Shown here: positions 36,657 to 44,668 of the stretch, piece after piece
How the letters are laid out: each line of letters begins with the position of its first letter
Position numbering within the stretch: the first letter of the stretch is position 1
NCBI RefSeq assembly: GCF_051251125.1
Contig: NZ_JBPCZL010000003.1
Reading direction: 5' to 3' (one strand)
Source of the DNA: Carnimonas bestiolae
GTDB lineage: Bacteria > Pseudomonadota > Gammaproteobacteria > Pseudomonadales > Halomonadaceae
Length of the DNA stretch: 64,000 nt
Made by a program: the position numbers and the translations under genes
The notes under the pieces: generated by a model
What the model saw: the letters and a program-made list of their open reading frames with translations, nothing else
The model's database searches: none
What the model was told of the DNA's origin: nothing

Positions 36657-36966
36657 TGTATGAAGCGCTTATTGAATCTGCAACCGAGATGGCTTCAGGC
36701 TGGGCTAACATACCAGCTACCGCTGCTGACCAGGTATCTCAGCATGCGAATAGGAGCATTCGAGAACTTCCACTTCTGGCCAATGCACGCGTTACAGGGC
36801 CTTGCTATCCGCACCTGGATAAGCAAATAACAGCGCTTTAGATAGCGTCATTCTCAATCCGTATTTATAACGCGCCGCTGGCTTCTATAGCCTGAGAGGT
36901 CCCACTCTCTTCAGCGATTAACGATGTATGCTCTCAACATTTATTCCTTCCCCGTTAAACACTTTC

Positions 36967-37926
36967 ATGCCGCTCACAACAATAAGAAAACGACTCGCAG
37001 CAGCGCTGGCAATATTAATCACCGGCGTGATTGTTAGCACCGCCGCCCATGGCGAAACTGAACTGGTGTTAGGAGATCAGGCCAAAACCGTACGCTCGCT
37101 AGTAGAAGCCTCAGGCGTGCTGAAAGGCGCGCCCTACCGCTATAAATGGGCGAACTTCCAAGGCGCAGCGCCGCTCTTCGAAGCAGCCCGCGCCAACGCG
37201 GTAGATACCGTTATGGCCGGCGACCTGCCACTGCTGATCGCGCTGGCCCAGCAGTCACCGCTCAAACTGGTAGCCACCCGCGATGCCAAGCCCGGTGCAC
37301 TCGGCATCGTAGTGCCCGAACACTCGCCGATTCACTCAGTGAAAGAGCTTAAAGGCCACGAAGTGCTCGTCTCCTCAGCGCGAGGCAGCATCTCCCAATA
37401 CCAGCTCTACGGCGCACTCAAGGAAGCAGGTCTAACGCCGGATGATGTAAAGGTTCGCTTTATCCTACCCACCGATGCTGCCGCCGCCTTCAACAGCGGC
37501 CGAGTCGACGCCTGGGCAACCTTCAATCCTTACTTCGCCATCGCCAGCGAAAACGGCGGACGCGTACTCCGCGACGGCACCGGCATTAATCCATCGCTCG
37601 ACTTCATCGCCGCCACCGATTCAGCGCTCGCCGACCCCGAAAAACGCGCCGCCATCCAAGACTTCCTCAAACGACTCGCCCGCGCCGGCGAATGGGCCGC
37701 CGACCACCCCAAAGAATACATCGCCACCGCCTCCAAACTCACCGGCATGCCTCCCGCCACCGCCAAACTCGCCGTCGAACGCACCGCCCGCAACACCCGC
37801 CCCGTAAGCCACAGCGATATAGAGAAACTGCAGAAGCTCGCCGACGAATCCGTGGCAGAGAAGATTTTGCCTTTTGGGGTGAAGGTGGAGGGAGCCGTAG
37901 GGCCGAGGTTGTTGGGGCGGGAGTAA
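36967..37926 (+). CDS. ABC transporter substrate-binding protein, SsuA/NMT1 type
   Basis: A periplasmic binding protein of about 319 aa. From ATG 36967 there is a normal signal peptide (TTIRKRLAAALAILITGVIVSTAAHGE); an ATG at 36928 would lengthen it by 13 residues. The body (FEAARANAVDTVMAGDLPLLIALAQQSPLKLVATRDAKPGALGIVVPEHSPIHSVKELKGHEV) matches aliphatic sulfonate/nitrate/taurine binding proteins. No permease or ATPase gene is beside it, so it is an orphan here. Sulfonate is the most likely ligand class. Confidence 0.88.
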   Translation: MPLTTIRKRLAAALAILITGVIVSTAAHGETELVLGDQAKTVRSLVEASGVLKGAPYRYKWANFQGAAPLFEAARANAVDTVMAGDLPLLIALAQQSPLKLVATRDAKPGALGIVVPEHSPIHSVKELKGHEVLVSSARGSISQYQLYGALKEAGLTPDDVKVRFILPTDAAAAFNSGRVDAWATFNPYFAIASENGGRVLRDGTGINPSLDFIAATDSALADPEKRAAIQDFLKRLARAGEWAADHPKEYIATASKLTGMPPATAKLAVERTARNTRPVSHSDIEKLQKLADESVAEKILPFGVKVEGAVGPRLLGRE

Positions 37927-37961
37927 GGGGGATGAATGGCGGTGAGAGTCGTGGGAATTTT

Positions 37962-38009
37962 GGGGTATCTGACTTCCACGTAATCTTGAAAAAACAACTC
38001 AGATACCCC
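37962..38009. repeat. 11-bp inverted repeat between convergent genes
   Basis: GGGGTATCTGA (37962-37972) and TCAGATACCCC (37999-38009) are perfect complements 26 bp apart; the right arm includes the stop codon of the phosphoesterase gene. It could act as a shared terminator. An A-run (37989-37994) lies in the spacer. Confidence 0.65.
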
Positions 38010-38736
38010 GCACCCGCCCTGTCCGAAGGGGAATAACCAAATCATGCCTAGCGTGACTGGCAGCATGAATCGCTGCCGTTTCCCAGTCATACTCAACTTT
38101 GCGGAATTCAACCTTCCGCAGCCCCCTCTCTATTGAAATTATCGCATAGCGCGCATGTGGGCTCCCGCTCTCCATGACATGAGGATAGGGAAAGTCGTCA
38201 CTATAGGCTGGCAATCCCACACTACCCGGATTAACAATCAACTGTTCATTAGGGAGCTGTATCATTCTCGGAAGATGCGTATGGCCACATAAGATGATTT
38301 TATCGTTAGCATTACCTACTCGTTCTATTACTTCTTTCTCGGTGGCAGATCTAACTCCGGTTTTAGTTACTGTCTCCAAGAGATAGGTCGTATCGCTGGA
38401 TGGTGATCCATGGACCAAGAGGATGCCATGATCAATTGATAGCGTTTCCGGTAAATTACTTAGCCATGAAATTTGGTCCGGTCGCAAAGTGTTTGCCGCA
38501 TATTGATCGGAAAGACCAAGCCCTTTTCCTGCCAATAATTGTCGCTCATGATTCCCTTTGATTGTAGGCAAGCATAACGGGATGAGACGATCTGCGGTCT
38601 CGGAAGGAAATAAACCTCCAGAGCATATATCACCAAGGTTTACGGTGTTGTCCACTTCCTGATTTTTAATGTCAGCAAGTACCGCATCAAGAGCTGCCAG
38701 ATTACCGTGAATATCAGAAATGATGGCAAGCTTCAC
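37999..38736 (-). CDS. Metallophosphoesterase (YfcE/calcineurin-like)
   Basis: A 245-residue calcineurin-like phosphoesterase. All metal motifs are present: ISDIHGN (D8, H10), VNLGDICSGG, KGNHE, LVHGSP and LCGHTHLP. Such proteins hydrolyse phosphodiesters or dinucleotides. The start ATG gives the usual KLAIISDIHGNLAALDAVL N-terminus. Codon use and GC are lower than in the core genes, marking the start of the accessory stretch. It is convergent with the sulfonate-binding protein gene. Confidence 0.9.
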   Translation of the reverse strand: MKLAIISDIHGNLAALDAVLADIKNQEVDNTVNLGDICSGGLFPSETADRLIPLCLPTIKGNHERQLLAGKGLGLSDQYAANTLRPDQISWLSNLPETLSIDHGILLVHGSPSSDTTYLLETVTKTGVRSATEKEVIERVGNANDKIILCGHTHLPRMIQLPNEQLIVNPGSVGLPAYSDDFPYPHVMESGSPHARYAIISIERGLRKVEFRKVEYDWETAAIHAASHARHDLVIPLRTGRVRGI

Positions 38737-38967
38737 TGTGCGGTTCCTTTATTGTTAGCAGGTCATGGAGCACCGTAACTTCTATAGCGACCTGACGATC
38801 CGTGTGCCAGTCGATCACTTCAGCCGAATCCCGCGACTCGCGAGACGCGGCCTCGCTGTGGACTTTCAGACCAACCTCAGCACCTGGTTGATCCTTCCAC
38901 TCACCAGTATGCTGATCGGCCCCTATCTCAGATGCCGACATCCGCCTAGCATCGTGTTAGCCACCAC

Positions 38968-39312
38968 TCAAATCTTCTTCACAAACTCTGACTTCAAACT
39001 CATTGCCCCGAATGAATCGATCTTGCAATCGATGTCGTGATCCCCATCGACCAATCGGATATTCTTAACCTTGGTTCCAATCTTTATAACGCCGCTCGAT
39101 CCCTTGAGCTTCAGGTCTTTAATAACGGTAACGCTGTCTCCGTCTTGCAGGATATTCCCAGCGGAGTCTCGATGAACACGCTCGTCTGACTCAGTTTCGT
39201 TCGCCGCCTGATCCGACCATTCGTGGCCGCATTCAGGGCAGATGAGAAGTCCACTACCGTCTTCATAAGTGAAGTCGGATTGGCATTCAAGGCAGGGAGG
39301 AAGAGTACTCAT
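38968..39312 (-). CDS. yjdM: PhnA/YjdM family zinc-ribbon protein
   Basis: A 114-residue protein of the PhnA (YjdM) family. The N-terminal zinc ribbon PPCLECQSDFTYEDGSGLLICPECGHEW has two CxxC pairs, and the C-terminal domain has the family block GNILQDGDSVTVIKDLKLKGSSGVIKIGTKVKNIRLVDGDHDIDCKIDSFGAMSLKSEFVKK. Despite the old name it is not a core phosphonate gene; a few members hydrolyse phosphonoacetate. It is full length. Confidence 0.93.
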   Translation of the reverse strand: MSTLPPCLECQSDFTYEDGSGLLICPECGHEWSDQAANETESDERVHRDSAGNILQDGDSVTVIKDLKLKGSSGVIKIGTKVKNIRLVDGDHDIDCKIDSFGAMSLKSEFVKKI

Positions 39313-39621
39313 TTCAATAAATCCTAAGTTTTTGCTCCGGTATATCCGAGAGCCATTCCAATACCAAGGTTAGCATTGCTTAGCTGTTTATGGTGTCTGT
39401 GCTTTTCTAAACGCATGCGTTCTGCATGCCGTAAAAAATTCCATGTATGCTGCTTGCAGCTACCTGTGGGCAACTAGGACCAACGCAAGTCGTTCTGCTC
39501 AAAGGGAATACCCAATACACCCAAACCAAACTGAAGATCGCCAATCGCGATGCATACAAGATCAAAATGGGTCGTAGATGTACCTACAATTAAGTGAGAC
39601 ACGACGAAAAGAGGAATAACT
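39313..39621. other. Intergenic region at the left edge of the ATPase genes
   Basis: About 310 bp between divergent genes. It contains promoter sequence and the AAGAGGAA ribosome site used by the ATPase-TOPRIM gene. No att-like repeat or RNA gene was recognised. Confidence 0.4.
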
Positions 39622-41088
39622 TTGAAGATTAGCGAGCTATCTGGTGAGACGAGCCGTCTCTCCGGTTTGAACAATATCAACATAATTATGGGGCGTAATG
39701 GTGCGGGAAAAAGCCGCTTTCTGCGCGATATCGATCAGAAAGCCCGTCGGAATGAGCAAGAGTTTCATGTCCGGTACATCAGTCCAGAAAGAGCAGGATC
39801 ATTTCAGCGAAATGGCAACGTCCTAACCAATATGAGCCGCGATGCCGAGTGGTTACAACGCAATCGCGCAGTAAATCAGGCAAGCGACTTTAAATCAGCA
39901 TCGGCTACTCTATTTAGCGACGCTGAGAAACTCTACTTACGTCGTCTGTCTGATATTCCGGAGATTCGTAATGATCCAACACGAAACTTTAAGTCAGACC
40001 GACTGAGCAAAATAAATCGGCTTCTAACTAACATTTCGCTTGAGTTAGGTAACACCGATTATGAGTTTCGATCGCTTAGTGACCATCGGGTCATTGATCC
40101 GTCCCAGATCAGTAGTGGTGAGTCAGAAGCAGTCACATTAGCCGCAGAGATCATCTATTTCTTCGACACACTAGATTTGGAGAAATTCAACGTACTCCTC
40201 CTGGACGAGCCAGATGTGCATCTCCATCCCGACCTCCAAGCCAGGCTGGGCAAGTTGATAATCAGTATGCTCGACGAATTCAAAACCCACGCGGATATTA
40301 TTGCCATATGTTTATCCACTCATAGTTCTCCACTCGTCTGCTCTCTTGCCGCTTCACCATATGTATCAATCGGTACGAAGAGCTTTGCGGTGAATGAAAT
40401 TTCATTAAAACCGGCCAGCGACGAACTTCGCAAGATTGCACCATTTTTCGGGCACCCACTATCGCTTTCTCTTAGCGAAGACGTTGCACTAATTTTAGAA
40501 GGAGAGGATGATGAACGAGTCTGGCAGCAAGCAGCCAGAACATCACAAGGACTAATAAAAGTATTTCCCGTACTAGCAGGTAGCGTGGATCAACAGAGCC
40601 AACTTGAGGATTTTTGCGTAAATCTCCTTAATACGCTCTATGACAACCCAGTAGCCTTTTCCCTTCGTGACGGCGATGGAGCAACGGATTCGCTTCAACA
40701 TCGCCTACCTCTTAGACGCTATCGCTTACGATGCTATGCTATCGAGAATACACTTTTAACTAATCCATGCCTTGCAGCAATGGGCATTACATGGGAAGAG
40801 TTTGTAGCCGCAGCCGAGAAATGGCCAGGGAATAACCAAACACATTCCGACCTAAAATTAATCGCAGAGCTAGTGAAATCGAAAGACCGCTTTCGCCACA
40901 AAAAAATTAAGAAAATTCGACAACTCATCTGCTCTATTGTTGGATGCAAAAAACCCTGGGAGGTAGTTGTTGGACAAGCAATCGGGGCATTGACCAAAGA
41001 AGATCTAGAAAACTCGAATATGTTGATCGATTTTCTTGGCGAAGAAATGGTCAGCAATGTCATCTTTGGGAACGTGATAAACTCCTGA
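39622..41088 (+). CDS. Single-chain AAA ATPase with C-terminal TOPRIM/DUF4435-like domain
   Basis: A 488-residue protein. Residues 1-245 form an ABC-type AAA ATPase: Walker A GRNGAGKS (24-31), signature SSGES (164-168), Walker B VLLLDEPDVHLHP (191-203), and an H-loop in STHSS (232-236). Residues 285-400 look like a TOPRIM/DUF4435 nuclease: ALILEGEDDERVW (catalytic Glu293), SLRDGDG (349-353) and YAIENTLL (372-379). This combination is typical of OLD-like and PARIS-like anti-phage proteins. A TTG start is chosen because GAGGAA precedes it by 5 nt. It is probably monocistronic. Its function as a defence protein is inferred. Confidence 0.82.
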   Translation: MKISELSGETSRLSGLNNINIIMGRNGAGKSRFLRDIDQKARRNEQEFHVRYISPERAGSFQRNGNVLTNMSRDAEWLQRNRAVNQASDFKSASATLFSDAEKLYLRRLSDIPEIRNDPTRNFKSDRLSKINRLLTNISLELGNTDYEFRSLSDHRVIDPSQISSGESEAVTLAAEIIYFFDTLDLEKFNVLLLDEPDVHLHPDLQARLGKLIISMLDEFKTHADIIAICLSTHSSPLVCSLAASPYVSIGTKSFAVNEISLKPASDELRKIAPFFGHPLSLSLSEDVALILEGEDDERVWQQAARTSQGLIKVFPVLAGSVDQQSQLEDFCVNLLNTLYDNPVAFSLRDGDGATDSLQHRLPLRRYRLRCYAIENTLLTNPCLAAMGITWEEFVAAAEKWPGNNQTHSDLKLIAELVKSKDRFRHKKIKKIRQLICSIVGCKKPWEVVVGQAIGALTKEDLENSNMLIDFLGEEMVSNVIFGNVINS

Positions 41089-41230
41089 GTATTGCTATAT
41101 ACCATGGCCCGGGGTGATTCGACGTCATGGTATCAGTATTTACTTATATCCTGCCCTCAAAATTAATATCTCCACCATCTAAACGATCCGAAAAGTAGAA
41201 TACTTCACTTATAAGAACAGGAGTTCCAAA

Positions 41231-42110
41231 TGGTTAAAATTTAGGCTTTATTGATAGCCAGGTCATTGATGCCCTCATGCGTAACGAAAATGACTTGACG
41301 ACGCCTCGCCTCTGCCGTGGGCTAAACACCAATACAGGCACCTTCATATATAATTGGCGCTCCAAACAGGCAATGAAGGCTCCGCTGTTAAAGCGTATGA
41401 AGAAGCTACAAGCGGATCGTGCTAGCCTGAACCAAATGTACATTGGAAAGAAGATCAAAGCCAAAGTCGCAGCGGGGACACCCGGAAAAGCGTGGGGCTA
41501 TCTAAATACCGAGAGATTACAGGAACAGTAATACAAAACCAAAAGTTGTCGGCCCGCCATGAGTAGGCGAATCTTTCCGGATATTTAGACATGCTATCAC
41601 TATGTGTCAGAACACAATGCTGAAAATGAACAGGTGGTCACTCGACTACTGAAACTAACTGACAATAATTGTCACTGGTGGGGCCTTAGGCTGTGTGTTC
41701 TGTACCTGCGCATCGAGCCACAGAGGTTCTCAAGAGAGAAGCATGTAGTCACTTGCTGCCGAAGAATGCCGTGTAGTCGATGAACTGCATGCGCGCTCCG
41801 TAAAAGGATAGGCGCCATGTTTATCTTTTCGATGTGAATGGTGACTCCAGCCGTAACTGAGCATTGACGTCAACTTTTCCTTAACTTCAGCGCAGTCAGC
41901 CATTCGCCCGCCGGAACAGCGCCATCAAATGGCAAGGCGAGCCGCTGACCATTCGTTGTGATAACAGCCCGAAATCATCAGCCCCACTATAAAAGACTGG
42001 GTAAAGGATCGAGGATAATACAAATCCATTAAACAACAACGGAATGCTTACGTCTAATGTTTCAACCGGAAAGAATCTATAAATGACTCTCATAGCACTA
42101 TTGAGATAAT
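41231..42110 (+). mobile_element. Degenerate IS3-family (IS407-type) element
   Basis: Conceptual translation over several frames recovers a decayed transposase. OrfA: near 41245-41440, DSQVIDALMRNEND, then LCRGLNTNTGTFIYNWRSK and APLLKRMKKLQADRASLNQMY, matching the DSQI..ALK..EAG, ELCR, YxWRSKYGGM, LKRMKELE..N..LKKMY pattern of IS3 OrfA. OrfB: 41592-41711 gives CYHYVSEHNAENEQVVTRL then LKLTDNN and LRLCVLYLR, matching CYRY...ENxxIADWLxRLTxNxxNWGFGLCFLYLR. Further on, IDVNFSL, IKWQGEPLTIRCDNSP (frame-shifted, about 41920-41980) and QQRNAYV..FNRK (about 42030-42075) match the DDE integrase core and the PQQNAYIERYNR segment. Several frameshifts, stops and an internal deletion make it inactive. 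Terminal inverted repeats were not identified, so ends are approximate. Confidence 0.82.
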
Positions 42111-42467
42111 CTTAAGAATATTCGGCAATACGGTGCGGAGCGGATATGGAAATATAACCATGAGCGTTCCAAATGAAATTGAGTGATATGACACCGGATC
42201 AACGACTAATTACTGCTGCATAATCTATATCTTTCAACTCCGTCAAAAAGAAGGGATGATCGAAAAATTACCGACCTACAATTACAAGAAACAGAATACT
42301 ATTGAGATCAACACACAATGACGGCTATTTTTCAACATCCGATTGAGCTAATGGGTACAACCTATATCTAACAATGCCCCTAAAAAATTTATGATCTTAT
42401 TGCACTCAGGCCCGGTATCTATCATATATCTGTTATCTGCGGCCTAAATTCGAAACTAGACCGCCTT
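42111..42467. other. AT-rich spacer with no visible gene
   Basis: About 360 bp between the IS remnant and the end of the DUF4435 gene. No open frame, hairpin terminator or repeat of note was recognised. Confidence 0.4.
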
Positions 42468-43310
42468 TCATAATTGATTGATTCTCTCAAACTCTTTTTT
42501 ATAGAACGAAAAATGATTATGGCTCTCTCCGAAGTGCGATTCAAATATATTCATTAAATGAATGAAAAGGTTCTTATTAGAAAGAGTTCCCTTTACTCCA
42601 TTTTTCTTCGAAAAATTATTTATAAAGCTAAGAGCAGCCGAAAAAAGAAAATGCCCTTGGATAATATCCGAAAAAGAAGGATATTTTTTTATTACTTCTT
42701 CTTCTTTTTTTTCTAATTCTTTTTTGCTTACATTCATGCCTAAACTTTTAATATAACTATCTATCTTCTCCTCACTGAAAAAAAAGCTGGTTTTCGAACT
42801 CAAAAAGCGCTGTGCAGAACCATCAGGAAATACTACTTTTCCAATTCTATTCTCTTGATTTAAAATCGAATATATTACTAGTTTTTTTACGCGCTCATTT
42901 AAACGCTCTACCCATGTTTCGCATAGTGAGGCCGGAACATCTCTTGCAGGAAGACTATTAATATCTTTCAGTACTTTACAAATAGACTTCGGTGAAATTA
43001 AAGAATTTTCTATCGAATATCCGAAAGATTTAATTATAAAAGGGGAATTATTTTCACCTGTAAAACAATCATAATCTGAATCCATTGCCAGGAAATATCC
43101 GGCCTTACCCTCACAAATAGCTTTTATATGCTTAGCCATCGCTAATTTACCACCAACAGGTTTAACTTCTACTGTGTGAGAAGACAACTCCCCAAACAAG
43201 TATTCCCAAAAAGGTATATCATTATCGCCTTCAACATACACCAGCTTATCCTTTCCATAAAACAAGTGCAGGATATTTTCGGCTTCTGTTGAATAACTAA
43301 TATTATCCAT
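42468..43310 (-). CDS. DUF4435 (TOPRIM-like) protein, AriB-like
   Basis: A 280-residue protein from ATG 43310 (a TTG one codon earlier is less likely). LVYVEGDNDIPFW places an acidic Glu at residue 27, close to the catalytic Glu reported for the PARIS effector AriB. FLAMDSDYDCF and GYSIENSLI complete the DUF4435/TOPRIM pattern. The gene overlaps the upstream ATPase by 8 bp, so the two are coupled, as ariA-ariB are. In PARIS, AriB is a nuclease that cleaves host tRNA when released. GC content is far below the core genome, indicating transfer. The PARIS assignment is inferred from domain pairing. Confidence 0.78.
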   Translation of the reverse strand: MDNISYSTEAENILHLFYGKDKLVYVEGDNDIPFWEYLFGELSSHTVEVKPVGGKLAMAKHIKAICEGKAGYFLAMDSDYDCFTGENNSPFIIKSFGYSIENSLISPKSICKVLKDINSLPARDVPASLCETWVERLNERVKKLVIYSILNQENRIGKVVFPDGSAQRFLSSKTSFFFSEEKIDSYIKSLGMNVSKKELEKKEEEVIKKYPSFSDIIQGHFLFSAALSFINNFSKKNGVKGTLSNKNLFIHLMNIFESHFGESHNHFSFYKKEFERINQL

Positions 43311-44565
43311 CAATCAGACTTTCCATATCAAAAATATTATTACTATACTTTGACGCAATTTCAGGTGAGTGGGTGGCCACAATCACCTGAGAGTTAGGAT
43401 TTATTTCTTTAACTGCTGGAATGATATTTCTCTGCCATCTGATGTGCAATGAGAGCTCAGGTTCATCAGTCAAAAATATGTGTTCGTTTTTATTTTGTAG
43501 TAACGCCTCTGCCATTAATATAATTAACTGTTTTTCTCCAGAAGACAGCTTTTGGATATCTACTTCTCCGTACTTCCCACTAACAGTCAATTTCCCAGAC
43601 GAAAAACCTATGTCTTTATCGACAATAAAATCTTTTAAGATTTTGATAAAAAGATTGAGTTGGGAATATATTTTTTCCGTTTCTTTCTGCGCTTCAAGCG
43701 AAAGAGTTATAATTTTTTTACTCTGTATAAACGCCTCTAACGGCTTGAGATCAATACTTTCAAGTTTAGAGCCACTATCGGATTCTTTTATTTTTTTTAA
43801 TGTCTTTTCTATCGCTGAAGTATGAAGGCGGATTTTTTTACTGATCATAGTACCTTTCACTCCAAGCTGCGCATATGTTTCGATCAATTTTTGTTCTTCT
43901 TCTTCTCTATTGAACTGAGGTATTTTTTCTTCTTTCTTACCATCTTCTTCACTGTAGAGGATTGAAGCTAAAACCTCTTTCTGGAGTTTTTCGGATACCT
44001 CCTGTGCACTTTTTACTATGCCGAGTTGGTATTCCGTCAAATTGTAAAGTGCCTGAGTTAGCGTCCGGTCAACAGGAGAAACGACTTTAGAACCACGGCT
44101 ATCGCGGCTCTCATCATCACCGGTGTTTCTCATGCGATACACGGACAGAGAAGAAATAGAGACTAAGCTGTTTAGTTCTTGCTTCACCTGAAGTATCTGA
44201 TCTGACATTCTTCGTCGTGTCAACATTGGTAACCGACGGTCATCAAATAAACTCACTGCTATTGAGTATTTGGAGGTCGATATTTTATATTCCAAATGAA
44301 CAATAGGATCATCATTATCATTTTTCTGCACTTCTATTGTTCTTGTTTTGTTTTTACTGTCTTTTAAAATAATTTTAACAGAGCAAAACTCATTTTCAAC
44401 CAAACCTTTTGCATCAACTGTTAGTATAGAATTAATTATATTAATAAAAGTTGTTTTGCCAGTCCCGTTCCGACCAATAACTATATTGACATCATTATTA
44501 AAACGACATTTAGCATCGAATCTATGCCAAAACCCATCTATCTTGACTTCAAATATCTTATACAT
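43303..44565 (-). CDS. AAA-family ATPase, AriA-like
   Basis: A 420-residue ABC-type ATPase with Walker A GRNGTGKTT (31-39), signature KLSSGEKQL (339-347), Walker B IFLTDEPELSLH (363-374) and H-loop VATHSPE (396-402). A charged coiled-coil insertion (about 180-310, rich in Lys/Glu) separates the two halves. It precedes a DUF4435 gene with 8-bp overlap, the arrangement of the PARIS sensor AriA and effector AriB. An AAGAGG ribosome site lies 5 nt before the ATG. AT-rich and lysine-rich, unlike the guaBA genes next door. RecF/OLD-type repair or other defence roles remain possible. Confidence 0.8.
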   Translation of the reverse strand: MYKIFEVKIDGFWHRFDAKCRFNNDVNIVIGRNGTGKTTFINIINSILTVDAKGLVENEFCSVKIILKDSKNKTRTIEVQKNDNDDPIVHLEYKISTSKYSIAVSLFDDRRLPMLTRRRMSDQILQVKQELNSLVSISSLSVYRMRNTGDDESRDSRGSKVVSPVDRTLTQALYNLTEYQLGIVKSAQEVSEKLQKEVLASILYSEEDGKKEEKIPQFNREEEEQKLIETYAQLGVKGTMISKKIRLHTSAIEKTLKKIKESDSGSKLESIDLKPLEAFIQSKKIITLSLEAQKETEKIYSQLNLFIKILKDFIVDKDIGFSSGKLTVSGKYGEVDIQKLSSGEKQLIILMAEALLQNKNEHIFLTDEPELSLHIRWQRNIIPAVKEINPNSQVIVATHSPEIASKYSNNIFDMESLIDG

Positions 44566-44637
44566 CAGGCCTCTTTCATATCATCATCGCTAGAACATTA
44601 AAAATGCTAACCAGATTATTTCATGAAAACTAAAGAC

Positions 44638-44659
44638 GCGCCGAACATGATGCCGGCGC
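44638..44659 (-). terminator. Possible guaA terminator hairpin
   Basis: GCGCCG (44638-44643) pairs with CGGCGC (44654-44659), 10 bp past the guaA stop. The T-run on the minus strand is short (GTCTTTAG), so efficiency is uncertain. Confidence 0.5.
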
Positions 44660-44668
44660 CTCATAAAC

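Noticed and set aside
36656..36841. Short frames divergent from the LexA box, as a possible SOS-controlled small gene
   Set aside because: Two short frames exist, but neither has a ribosome site or recognisable sequence.
38714..38941. A 75-codon open frame overlapping the phosphoesterase start
   Set aside because: It overlaps the start of a clear gene, has no ribosome site and matches no family I recognise. The opposite-strand frame at 38765-39040 overlaps the PhnA gene and is equally unsupported.
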